Positions 1 to 6,384 of a stretch of 17,622 nt of DNA are shown one piece after another. Made by a program: the position numbers and the translations under genes. How positions within the stretch are numbered: the stretch's first letter is position 1; every line of letters starts with the position of its first letter. The notes beneath the pieces were generated by a model. The model did no database searches. It was not told where the DNA came from and saw nothing but the letters and a program-made list of their open reading frames with translations. This stretch comes from Massilia sp. UBA2604 (GTDB taxonomy: Bacteria; Pseudomonadota; Gammaproteobacteria; Burkholderiales; Burkholderiaceae_D): positions 2,303 through 19,924 of the forward strand of contig DDKG01000166.1 of the NCBI GenBank assembly GCA_002339265.1, read 5' to 3'.

Positions 1-4
1 GCAC

Positions 5-33
5 TTGCGCAACTGAAAATCGCTGGCTATAAT
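5..33 (+). promoter_or_regulatory. Sigma-70 promoter of tRNA-Phe
   Basis: A perfect -10 box TATAAT lies at 28-33. A weak -35 element TTGCGC lies at 5-10 with a 17-base spacer. The mature tRNA begins at 46, so a start near 40 leaves a short 5' leader for RNase P to remove, as expected for a single-gene tRNA transcript. Confidence 0.6.
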
Positions 34-45
34 CATGCCTCTCTT

Positions 46-121
46 GGCCTGGTAGCTCAGTTGGTAGAGCAGAGGATTGAAAATCCTTGTGTCGGTGGTT
101 CGATTCCGCCCCGGGCCACCA
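46..121 (+). tRNA. tRNA-Phe (anticodon GAA)
   Basis: The full cloverleaf can be folded by eye. The acceptor stem pairs 46-52 with 111-117 and contains one G-U pair. The D stem pairs 55-58 with 67-70, the anticodon stem pairs 72-76 with 84-88, and the T stem pairs 94-98 with 106-110 around a TTCGATT loop. The seven-base anticodon loop at 77-83 presents GAA at 79-81, which reads the phenylalanine codons UUC and UUU. The discriminator is A118 and the CCA end is encoded at 119-121. The gene stands alone with its own promoter and terminator. Confidence 0.97.
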
Positions 122-130
122 AGAATAGCG

Positions 131-166
131 AAAAAACGCCAACCTTCACCGGTTGGCGTTTTTTTT
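131..166. terminator. Bidirectional intrinsic terminator between tRNA-Phe and the GNAT gene
   Basis: A ten-base-pair perfect stem (135-144 with 151-160) closes a six-base loop. On the plus strand the stem runs into a T tract ending at 166. On the minus strand the A tract at 131-136 becomes the U tract. It lies ten bases after the tRNA and twelve bases beyond the stop codon of the convergent acetyltransferase, so it can end both transcripts. Confidence 0.85.
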
Positions 167-177
167 CGTGCCTGCGA

Positions 178-723
178 TCACAATGCCCGCGGATCGTCCA
201 CTGCCGGCGCCAGCAGTTTTTCCATGATCATCAGGCGAACGCCACGGTATTGGGGCGACAGGTCCGGGCCGCTCGACGCCGTGCGCTCGCCCATGTGGAC
301 AAACCCGAAGCGGGAATAATAATCGCTCAGGCGTGGATTATCCGCCCAGGTATCCAGGCGCAGGCGGTCGAACCCCAGGCGCAGCGTCTCGCGTTCGCTC
401 CAGGCCAGCATCAGGCCGAACAATGACCGTCCCTGCCATAGACGATCGACGATGATGCGGTTGATATAGCGGGCCGCATGCGGCTGCAGGCCCTGCCACA
501 GGTCCTCGTCCATCGGCGACGGCGGGCAGAAACTGAAGATGCCCACGGTGTGCATATCGACCGACAGCAGATACTGGGCGCCGGCGGCGATGTCGGCCTC
601 GACCACCGCCAGGTCCAGCGTATTCCAGTAGGGATATCCCTGCCGGCGTTGGAAGGCGATCGCTTTGTCATACAATTCCTTGATTTTCGGTATGTCCTCA
701 GTGCGCGCTCGGTGGATGTACAT
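178..723 (-). CDS. GNAT family N-acetyltransferase
   Basis: This 181-residue protein has the size and layout of a GCN5-related N-acetyltransferase, which moves an acetyl group from acetyl-CoA to an amine. The N-terminal part (about 1-30) reads as the first strand and helices. Residues 88-112 (NRIIVDRLWQGRS region) form the acetyl-CoA-binding strand, loop and helix, with G98 in the pyrophosphate-binding loop. Residues 118-141 (RLRLDTWADNP, then YYSRFGF) match the conserved second half, with Asn129 and the tyrosine pair 135-136. The acceptor substrate cannot be told from sequence. The gene is convergent with tRNA-Phe, sharing its terminator, and divergent from the AraC-type gene. No strong Shine-Dalgarno sequence precedes the ATG at 723, so the start is likely but not certain. 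Confidence 0.85.
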   Translation of the reverse strand: MYIHRARTEDIPKIKELYDKAIAFQRRQGYPYWNTLDLAVVEADIAAGAQYLLSVDMHTVGIFSFCPPSPMDEDLWQGLQPHAARYINRIIVDRLWQGRSLFGLMLAWSERETLRLGFDRLRLDTWADNPRLSDYYSRFGFVHMGERTASSGPDLSPQYRGVRLMIMEKLLAPAVDDPRAL

Positions 724-801
724 GATTCGCTCGGGTAGTGAAAAACATCCAGTGTGCGAGGGGCCAGGGGTGGCGTCTTGTATCGCTGTAACCTCGGCCG
801 G

Positions 802-814
802 CGCCGAATCGGCG
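802..814. promoter_or_regulatory. Perfect dyad, possible operator
   Basis: CGCCGA and TCGGCG flank a single A, giving a perfect 6+1+6 inverted repeat. It sits in the divergent region between the GNAT and AraC-type genes, about 20 bases upstream of the likely -35 box of the latter. AraC-type proteins usually prefer direct repeats, so its owner is unknown. GC-rich dyads of this length also arise by chance in such DNA. Confidence 0.25.
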
Positions 815-833
815 TACTTATGGATGAGCCGTG

Positions 834-862
834 TTTACATCTGTACAAGCGCGTGGCATAAA
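834..862 (+). promoter_or_regulatory. Likely promoter of the AraC-type regulator
   Basis: TTTACA at 834-839 matches five of six -35 consensus bases. CATAAA at 857-862 matches four of six -10 bases. The spacer is 17 bases. Initiation near 869 would leave a leader of about 33 bases before the ATG at 902. Confidence 0.45.
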
Positions 863-901
863 TGCCTGTCATCATGAGCTTCCCGCTCAACGGCTATCAC
901 G

Positions 902-1768
902 ATGGACACAGAGAACCACGACCAGTCCGGACCAGACCTGGCATCAACGGCAGACTGGGTGCGCTACCGCCCTACCGGCGTGCAGGGCGTGACCTTGATG
1001 CGAGCGCATTTCACGGATTACACGTTCGAGCGGCATAGCCATCCGGAATTCGGGATCGGTCTGACGTATAGCGGCGTGCAGACGTTCAATTGCCAAGGCA
1101 CCAGGCAGACCAGCGCGCCGGGAAACGTGATCTTCCTGAACCCGGACCAGGCGCATGACGGACTGCGTGGCAAGACCGACAGCTACGACTACAGCATGCT
1201 GTATGTCGATCCCGGCGTGATGACGGTATTGCGCGAGCGGGCGGCAGGCGTTCTTCCTGCAAGCTATTTTCGCGATGCCGTCGTGCACGCGCCGGAAGCG
1301 GCAAAACAATTGCACAACGCTATAGAGGCGACCGGACAAGCCCAGGAAGCGCTGCGCGCCGAATCCCTGCTGCTCAATGCATTCATGGGACTGCTGCTGC
1401 GCTTCGGCGAGCGGCAAACGGCGGCGCGGACGCCCGTGCTTGCCGGCCTGGGCCGGTTGCAGCGGGTGCGCGACTATCTCCGCGCACATGCGAGCAACGA
1501 CATCTCGATTGGCGAACTGGCGCGCGAAGCCGGTGTCTCGCGCGTCTACCTGAGCCGTGCATTCGAGCGGCAGTTCGGCGTGCCGCCCCATGTCTATCTG
1601 AATGCGGTGAGGCTGGCCAATGCGCGCCAATTATTATTGAGCGGCATGTCGCTGGCGACCGTGGCGGTGACCGCGGGGTTCGCCGACCAGAGCCATTTCA
1701 CCCGGCGCTTCAAGGGTGCCGTCGGCTTGTCGCCGGGCGCCTGGCTGAGGCAGATGCGCACTGGCTGA
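902..1768 (+). CDS. AraC family transcriptional regulator with N-terminal cupin domain
   Basis: This 288-residue protein has two recognisable parts. Residues 18-105 form an AraC-binding (cupin) sensor domain, seen in RHSHPEFGIGLTYSG (His45, His47) and the loop NPDQAHDG (His85). Residues 185-286 form the double helix-turn-helix DNA-binding domain. The first helix-turn-helix is at ISIGELAREAGVSRVYLSRAF, and the second ends in the family signature AGFADQSHFTRRFKGAVGLSP. Such proteins bind DNA next to a target promoter and switch it in response to a small ligand held by the cupin. The ligand is unknown. No exporter or enzyme operon lies directly beside it; only the divergent GNAT gene shares its control region. 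No clear Shine-Dalgarno precedes the ATG. A later in-frame ATG (residue 33) would cut into the cupin and is less likely. Confidence 0.93.
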   Translation: MDTENHDQSGPDLASTADWVRYRPTGVQGVTLMRAHFTDYTFERHSHPEFGIGLTYSGVQTFNCQGTRQTSAPGNVIFLNPDQAHDGLRGKTDSYDYSMLYVDPGVMTVLRERAAGVLPASYFRDAVVHAPEAAKQLHNAIEATGQAQEALRAESLLLNAFMGLLLRFGERQTAARTPVLAGLGRLQRVRDYLRAHASNDISIGELAREAGVSRVYLSRAFERQFGVPPHVYLNAVRLANARQLLLSGMSLATVAVTAGFADQSHFTRRFKGAVGLSPGAWLRQMRTG

Positions 1769-1942
1769 GCGGGAAGCGGTTGCCGGGATGCGGGGATCCG
1801 GGAGCATGCGACTGGCCTAGATCTGCTGGAAAGGATTGGGGCTACTCCGGGGACTTGAGAGGACTTGAGAAGATTTTGAAGGAAGTAGAAGGGCTTAAGA
1901 GCTCAGTTACGCATCGTGGCTGGCCGTCGACGTGTTTCCTTC
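1769..1942. other. Intergenic stretch without a convincing gene
   Basis: I see no supported coding sequence here. The short open frames lack family resemblance and ribosome binding sites. The one visible structure is an exact tandem pair of a ten-base unit at 1851-1860 and 1861-1870 (GGACTTGAGA twice), followed by a degraded third copy. No clear hairpin with a T tract ends the AraC-type gene. Confidence 0.5.
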
Positions 1943-1951
1943 TGGTATCAT
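1943..1951 (+). promoter_or_regulatory. Extended -10 promoter ahead of the yjdM leader
   Basis: TGG followed by TATCAT (1946-1951, five of six consensus bases) forms an extended -10 element, which can work without a good -35 box. None is seen 16-18 bases upstream. Initiation would fall near 1958, giving a leader of about 180 bases before yjdM, or the 5' end of a small RNA. Confidence 0.35.
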
Positions 1952-1957
1952 GCGCGC

Positions 1958-2100
1958 TGACTGATGGTCGTCGGCGCTGGCCTTGACATCGGTTTCGACC
2001 CACATGGCGAGAGCATACGATGCGATTCGACGGTGCTGCGACCCGTTCGATGGCACGCAGCCGATCTCAGCGATACGGCATCCGACGACCCTTCCTTTTG
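1958..2100 (+). ncRNA. Candidate structured leader or small RNA upstream of yjdM
   Basis: The predicted transcript from the extended -10 box has a perfect nine-base closing helix, GGTCGTCGG at 1966-1974 with CCGACGACC at 2082-2090. A pyrimidine-rich tract, CTTCCTTTTG, follows directly. Inside it, a bulged hairpin pairs CGG/CTGCG (2031-2033, 2036-2040) with CGCAG/CCG (2056-2063), and a small GCAT-ACG-ATGC hairpin lies at 2013-2023. No known riboswitch class is recognised. It could be an attenuated leader of yjdM, whose ATG lies 48 bases after the closing helix, a free small RNA, or chance pairing in GC-rich DNA. Confidence 0.3.
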
Positions 2101-2138
2101 CTGCCCTCCCGGGTCAGCGTTGATATTTCAAGGTTCAC

Positions 2139-2483
2139 ATGCAAACCCTTCCTCCCTGCCCTCAATGCCAATCCGCCTATACCTATGAAGATGGCGGCGG
2201 TCAATATGTCTGCCCGGAATGCGCCCACGAGTGGCCGGTCCAGGCAGCCGCCGCGGCGGCCGACAGCGTGCGCGTCTACAAAGATGCCTCGGGCAATATC
2301 CTCCAGGACGGCGACACCGTTACCGTGATCAAGGACCTGAAACCGAAGGGTTCGGGCGGCGTGATCAAGCAAGGTACCAAGGTCAAAAATATCCGCCTGG
2401 TCGATGCCGACCACGACATCGACTGCAAGATCGACGGTTTCGGCGCCATGAGCCTCAAGACGGAATTCGTGCGCAAGGTGTAA
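2139..2483 (+). CDS. yjdM: YjdM/PhnA family zinc-ribbon protein
   Basis: This 114-residue protein matches the YjdM family, once called PhnA or alkylphosphonate utilisation protein, in length and over its whole extent. The N-terminus carries a zinc ribbon with cysteine pairs CPQC (Cys7, Cys10) and CPECAHEW (Cys25, Cys28). The C-terminal domain (about 43-114) reads [27 protein letters not shown] and ends with KTEFVRKV, as is typical. The biochemical role is not settled. Despite the old name, this small protein is distinct from phosphonoacetate hydrolase, and no phn genes lie nearby. A weak AAGG precedes the ATG. A short alanine-rich insert (about 35-41) links the two domains. The gene is convergent with the methyltransferase and seems to be transcribed alone. 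Confidence 0.93.
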   Translation: MQTLPPCPQCQSAYTYEDGGGQYVCPECAHEWPVQAAAAAADSVRVYKDASGNILQDGDTVTVIKDLKPKGSGGVIKQGTKVKNIRLVDADHDIDCKIDGFGAMSLKTEFVRKV

Positions 2484-2511
2484 GCGCTCATCCGCGCAAT
2501 CCCCTGCGCGG

Positions 2512-2541
2512 CCGGCGGTCGTCTTCCGCCGCCGGTCTTTT
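2512..2541 (+). terminator. Likely intrinsic terminator of yjdM
   Basis: CCGGCGG at 2512-2518 pairs with CCGCCGG at 2529-2535, and TCTTTT follows. An alternative shorter stem with a seven-base loop uses 2514-2518 and 2526-2530. The site lies about 30 bases after the yjdM stop codon and before the end of the convergent methyltransferase gene. Confidence 0.5.
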
Positions 2542-2561
2542 GCCACATCAGGAAGCGGCGC

Positions 2562-3437
2562 CTAGTGCAGCGCGCCCGTCGCCTCGCGGGTCAGCACGAT
2601 CTCGAGGTATTCGGCCGGCGCCACCATCGAATCTGGCCCGGCCGTGTTGAAGCGGTCGATCAGGGCCAGCAAGTCTTGCTCGAGCGCATCTGCAGCATTC
2701 GGCGCAAGGGCGGCGAACGCCCGGTTCAGCGGTCCGTAGTAATCTCGGAACACATGCACCCAGTGCGTGGGCGACGCGTAACGGAAGTTGAACATCCTGC
2801 GCGTGATGCGCGCCTGGAGCGCGTCGGCGCCGAACAGCTGGCGCACATGATCTTCATTTCCCCACAATAGCGGCGACGCCAGCCCGGCCGGCGGCGGAAT
2901 GTGCTTGCCGACCGCCTTGAACAGCTGGCCGATGAAGCCTTCTGGTGTCCAGTTGGCCATGGCGATGCGTCCACCGGGCCGCACCACGCGCCGCATCTCG
3001 GCGGCAGCGCGCGCCTGGTCGGGCGCGAACATCACGCCAAAGGTGGACAGCGCGACGTCAAACATGGCATCCGGGAACGGCAGCGCCTCGGCGTCCGCTT
3101 CGCGGAAGTCGATCGCCAAACCCTCGGCGGCGGCGCGCGCCCGCCCCTTCTCGAGCAGCGCCGGCACGTAGTCGGTGGACGTGACGCGGGCGAAGCGCCG
3201 CGCCGCGGCCAGCGTGGCGTTGCCGTTGCCGGCGGCGACGTCGACCACGCGCTCGCCGGCGCGCACGTCGGCGGCCTCGGCCAGCAGTTCGCCGACGATC
3301 TGCAGGGTGACGCCGACGACGGCGAAGTCGCCGCTGGCCCAGGTGGCCTGCTGGCGCTGCTTGATCGCCGCGAGATCGGGGCCGGGAACGTTGGGGCCCG
3401 CCTGGGACGACGGCGAGGGCTGGGTTGGCTGGCTCAT
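2562..3437 (-). CDS. Class I SAM-dependent methyltransferase
   Basis: This 291-residue protein has the Rossmann-fold methyltransferase pattern. Motif I is VVDVAAGNGNAT at 64-75. The acidic residue that holds the SAM ribose is Asp89 in TSTDY. Motif II is DAEALPFPDAMFDVALSTFG (115-134), and motif III is RRVVRPGGRIAM (149-160). It belongs to the UbiE/Methyltransf_11-like group. The N-terminal 20 residues are a proline- and serine-rich tail. The C-terminal half (from about 165) would form the acceptor-binding part, and the acceptor is unknown. A strong ribosome site, AAGGAGAT, seven bases before the ATG fixes the start. It is transcribed away from the TPR gene and shows no operon partner. Confidence 0.9.
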   Translation of the reverse strand: MSQPTQPSPSSQAGPNVPGPDLAAIKQRQQATWASGDFAVVGVTLQIVGELLAEAADVRAGERVVDVAAGNGNATLAAARRFARVTSTDYVPALLEKGRARAAAEGLAIDFREADAEALPFPDAMFDVALSTFGVMFAPDQARAAAEMRRVVRPGGRIAMANWTPEGFIGQLFKAVGKHIPPPAGLASPLLWGNEDHVRQLFGADALQARITRRMFNFRYASPTHWVHVFRDYYGPLNRAFAALAPNAADALEQDLLALIDRFNTAGPDSMVAPAEYLEIVLTREATGALH

Positions 3438-3609
3438 GATCGGATCTCCTTCAGCAGGGATACTCGTGTTTCAATATGACTGGCCACACCCCTCCTGGTT
3501 CGGCGCCGCATCTTGTGCCTTCTCAATCCTGAAGTGGGAAATCAAGCGAATGATTCGACTCCAATGACAAAGCAGGCGCCGCACACATGGCGCCGCTTCG
3601 GGAGACATC
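3438..3609. promoter_or_regulatory. Divergent intergenic region with a short dyad
   Basis: These 172 bases separate the leftward methyltransferase gene from the rightward TPR gene and must hold both promoters, although no convincing -35/-10 pair stands out. A perfect 11-base palindrome, CGAATGATTCG, lies at 3547-3557, about 50 bases before the TPR start codon. It may be an operator or chance. Confidence 0.3.
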
Positions 3610-5496
3610 ATGAAATCGCGCCCTGTTCCGCGCGGCATTGCCGCCATTGCCGCCATCGTCGTCTTGGCCACCGCAGTCATCGGCGCAGTGGCGCTCACCG
3701 CCATGCCATCGCTCTGGTCGGGGCGCGGCACGGCCAATACCGGCTTCGATCCGCTATTCGCCGGGACAAGCGGCGCCACTTGTGCGCCGGCGCGCGCCGG
3801 CACGCCGCCCCTGCTGGCCCACCTGGTGCAGGCGCAGGCCCAGCCCGGAACTCAGCCCGAAACCCGTCCCTTCACACCCGGCCAGGGCGCGCCGGCCAAG
3901 TCGGGCGCCAAGCCCGCCGACAAGCCGGGCAAGGCAGCACCGCCGCCCCTGTACGACAACCTGGGCAAGCTGCATGTGCCGGTCACCACCACCAGCAAGC
4001 GCGCCCAGGCCTATTTCGACCAGGGCATCCGCCTCACCTTTTCCTTCAACCACGCCGAGGCGGCGCGCGCCTTCCGTGCCGCGCAGGATGCCGACCCAAG
4101 CTGCGCCATGTGCTACTGGGGCGAGGCGCTGGTGCTGGGCCCGAACATCAACGCCCCCATGTTCCCCGAGGCTGTCGCACCGGCGGTGGCCGCCGCGGCC
4201 GAGGCAAGCCGCCTGGCGCCCCGTACCCGCCCCGAAGAACAGGCCGTGATCCGCGCCGTGGCGCGCCGCTACAGCGCCGATCCCGGCGCCGACCGCGCCG
4301 CGCTCGACAAGGCCTATGCCGACGCCATGGCCGAGGCCGCGCGCGACTTCCCGACCCACGACACCATCCAGGTGCTGTTTGCCGAATCGCTGATGGACCT
4401 GTCGCCCTGGGACTTCTGGGCGGCCGGCGGCGCCAAGCCCAAGAACCGCACGGCCGAGCTGGTTGCCGCGCTCGAGAAAGTATTGGCGCGCAACCCCACC
4501 CATGCCGGGGCCGCCCACTACTACATCCACGCGATGGAAGCCTCGACCCGGCCCGAAAAAGCCCTGCCCGCCGCGCGCGTGCTGGCAAGCCAAATCCCTG
4601 GCGCCGGCCACATCGTGCACATGCCTTCGCACATCTACTACCGGCTGGGCATGTACCGCGAAGCGCTGCGCTCGAATGTCATGGCGGTCGCCACCGACGA
4701 ACGCTACTTTGCCGACGCGGCCAGCGACCCCGTCTACCGCGGCGCCTATTACCCGCACAATATCCACTTCGTGATGGTGTCGGCCCTGATGGGCGGCGAC
4801 GGCCGCACGGCACTCGAGGCCGCTGGCAAGCTCGACAAGGTGATCACGCCCGACCTTCTGGAAGCCATCGGCGCGCTGCAGCCGGTCAAGTCGGCGCCGT
4901 ACTTCGCCCACGTCCAGTTCAGCGATGCGGACACCCTGCTCGCCCTGCCCGACCCCGGCCCCAAATATGTCCTCGTGCAGGCGATGTGGCATTACGCGCG
5001 CGCCGTCGGCCATGCGCGCAAGGGCGACTTCGATGCCGCTGCGCGCGAAGTCGCCGCGCTCGACAAGATCGAGAAGAGTGGCGACTTCAAGGCGGTAAAC
5101 GACTGGAATATTCCCGGCCGCGAGATCGTCCAGACCGCCCGCTCGGTGGCCGAGGCCCGGATCGCCGATGCGCGAGGCGACTTGCCGCGTGCGGTCAAGG
5201 CCTACCGCAATGCAATCGCGGTGCAGGACGCGCTGCCCTATATGGAACCGCCCTACTGGTATTACCCGGTGCGCCAGTCGCTCGGCGTGGCGCTCCTGCG
5301 CAGCGGCCAACCGGACGCCGCCGAGAAAACGTTCCGCGATTCGCTGGCGCGCACGCCAAGCAATGGCTGGGCATTGCGCGGCTTGATCGAGGTGTATCGC
5401 AAGCGTGGTGACGAAGCCGCGCTCGCGGCCGCGCAAAAGCAGTTCGCGACCACCTGGCTTGGCAAGCCGGACGGGCCCGCGCTGTCCGCACTCTAG
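3610..5496 (+). CDS. Membrane-anchored or secreted tetratricopeptide repeat protein with a histidine cluster
   Basis: This 628-residue protein starts with a short basic stretch and one hydrophobic segment (about 9-32), which is either a signal peptide or an inner-membrane anchor, so the rest should be periplasmic. A proline-, lysine- and alanine-rich linker (about 75-112) follows. From about 118 onward, helical pairs of TPR type appear, such as the QAYFDQGIRLTFSFNHAEAA region and a C-terminal repeat at VALLRSGQPDAAEKTFRDSL. The segment DPSCAMCYWGEAL contains a CxxC pair (Cys165, Cys168). Eight histidines cluster at 298, 303, 307, 334, 337, 341, 383 and 386. I recognise the family as a TPR protein found in many soil proteobacteria but know no proven function. 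GGGAGA, five bases before the ATG, supports the start. It appears monocistronic. Confidence 0.85.
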   Translation: MKSRPVPRGIAAIAAIVVLATAVIGAVALTAMPSLWSGRGTANTGFDPLFAGTSGATCAPARAGTPPLLAHLVQAQAQPGTQPETRPFTPGQGAPAKSGAKPADKPGKAAPPPLYDNLGKLHVPVTTTSKRAQAYFDQGIRLTFSFNHAEAARAFRAAQDADPSCAMCYWGEALVLGPNINAPMFPEAVAPAVAAAAEASRLAPRTRPEEQAVIRAVARRYSADPGADRAALDKAYADAMAEAARDFPTHDTIQVLFAESLMDLSPWDFWAAGGAKPKNRTAELVAALEKVLARNPTHAGAAHYYIHAMEASTRPEKALPAARVLASQIPGAGHIVHMPSHIYYRLGMYREALRSNVMAVATDERYFADAASDPVYRGAYYPHNIHFVMVSALMGGDGRTALEAAGKLDKVITPDLLEAIGALQPVKSAPYFAHVQFSDADTLLALPDPGPKYVLVQAMWHYARAVGHARKGDFDAAAREVAALDKIEKSGDFKAVNDWNIPGREIVQTARSVAEARIADARGDLPRAVKAYRNAIAVQDALPYMEPPYWYYPVRQSLGVALLRSGQPDAAEKTFRDSLARTPSNGWALRGLIEVYRKRGDEAALAAAQKQFATTWLGKPDGPALSAL

Positions 5497-5534
5497 ATCT
5501 TCAACAGGCGTTCGCCTGCGCGGCGCGGCGAAGG

Positions 5535-5571
5535 CATGCATGTCATCATGCAGCGCGCATGCAAATCATGC
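5535..5571. promoter_or_regulatory. Four CATGC boxes spaced about one helical turn apart
   Basis: CATGC occurs at 5535, 5547, 5558 and 5567, giving spacings of 12, 11 and 9 bases, all just upstream of the lipocalin gene. Two of the boxes are full GCATGC palindromes. Repeats on one face of the helix are a common layout for cooperative regulator binding, but no regulator can be named. Confidence 0.25.
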
Positions 5572-5629
5572 GACACAGCAATCCCATTGTCACTTATGCT
5601 AGGAGCCCGAATATTTACAAGAGGTTCCG

Positions 5630-6214
5630 ATGAACGCCAAGCCTTCGTTCTTCGCGTCGTGCGCCGCCCTGGTCCTGTCCGGCCTGTGCGCCGTTCCGGC
5701 GCTGGCGGCGGACAGCGCCCGGCCGCTGCAGCCGATCGAATCGCTCGTGGTGCCGCGCTATATGGGCATCTGGTACGAGATCGCAAAATTCCCCAACGAT
5801 TTTCAGAAAAAATGCGTCGGTGACACCACCGCGAGCTACAACCTGGGCGAGGATGGTCGCGTGCAGGTCGTCAACCGCTGCCGCACCGCCGAGGGCAAAT
5901 TCGACGTGGCCGACGGCGTGGCGCGCCAGCTCGGCGGCGCCACCTCGCCCAAGCTCAAGGTGCGTTTCGCGCCCGCCATCCTGTCCTTCATCCCGATGGT
6001 CTGGGGCGATTACTGGGTCATCGACCTCGACGACAAATACCAGCTGTCCGCAGTCAGCGAACCCAAGCGCGAATACCTTTGGATCTTGTCGCGCACGCCG
6101 CAGGTCGAGCCGGCTGCCTACGACGCCCTGCTCGCACGCCTCACCGCCCAGGGACTGGATGTCTCCAGGCTGGTGCGCACCCCGCAAACCCAGTTACAAC
6201 AGCCAGGGCAATAA
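5630..6214 (+). CDS. blc: Blc-type bacterial lipocalin, secreted
   Basis: This 194-residue protein is a lipocalin of the bacterial Blc group, which bind lipids or other hydrophobic molecules in a beta-barrel. A signal peptide (1-26, cut after ALA) sends it to the periplasm. The lipocalin signature is YMGIWYEIAKF (44-54), with the conserved Gly46 and Trp48. Later family blocks are ASYNL (68-72), the VIDLDDKYQLSAVSEPKREY stretch, and the closing YLWILSRTP (149-157). Unlike E. coli Blc, there is no lipobox: the only signal-peptide cysteine near the cut (Cys20) follows Leu, so it is probably soluble rather than lipidated. Cys62 and Cys84 could form a disulfide. AAGAGG, five bases before the ATG, supports the start. 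It is likely a single-gene unit. Confidence 0.92.
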   Translation: MNAKPSFFASCAALVLSGLCAVPALAADSARPLQPIESLVVPRYMGIWYEIAKFPNDFQKKCVGDTTASYNLGEDGRVQVVNRCRTAEGKFDVADGVARQLGGATSPKLKVRFAPAILSFIPMVWGDYWVIDLDDKYQLSAVSEPKREYLWILSRTPQVEPAAYDALLARLTAQGLDVSRLVRTPQTQLQQPGQ

Positions 6215-6237
6215 GTCCAGCAGCATAAGTCCCCGAT

Positions 6238-6256
6238 GCCGGCGGCGCGCGCCGGT
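6238..6256 (+). terminator. Hairpin after blc, weak terminator
   Basis: CCGGCG (6239-6244) pairs with CGCCGG (6250-6255) around a five-base loop, with a possible extra G-T pair at the base. Only a TCATT follows, so the T tract is poor. It lies about 25 bases after the blc stop codon and may only slow or stabilise the transcript end. Confidence 0.3.
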
Positions 6257-6373
6257 CATTGCTGTCACCGCCACCGAACGGCCGGGCAACCCTGGAAATC
6301 CAGGCGACCGTCACCATCTTCAACAGACTCAGCCAACATCGTGCACCGGCGTCGCCGGCTGCCATGCCGTCCT

Positions 6374-6380
6374 TGAAGAG
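6374..6380 (+). promoter_or_regulatory. Ribosome binding site that decides the CAP-protein start
   Basis: A purine-rich TGAAGAG sits four bases before the ATG at 6385. The upstream in-frame ATGs at 6259 and 6364 lack any such sequence and would put a long polar tail ahead of the signal peptide. Confidence 0.5.
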
Positions 6381-6384
6381 TTCG

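Noticed and set aside
46..121. tRNA-Phe as an integration site for a genomic island
   Set aside because: No integrase and no direct repeat of the tRNA 3' end were seen in the window, and the following genes look like ordinary chromosome.
1780..1986. Small open frame of 68 codons after the AraC-type gene
   Set aside because: No ribosome site, no recognisable motif, and it runs through the tandem repeat and predicted promoter.
1983..1988. Perfect -35 hexamer TTGACA upstream of yjdM
   Set aside because: No -10-like sequence lies 15-19 bases downstream. The nearest TACGAT is 27 bases away.
3754..5541. Long open frame of 595 codons antisense to the TPR gene
   Set aside because: Its product is rich in Arg, Gly and His with no family motif, no ribosome site, and it mirrors the codon bias of the plus-strand gene. 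High-GC DNA often leaves such antisense frames open.
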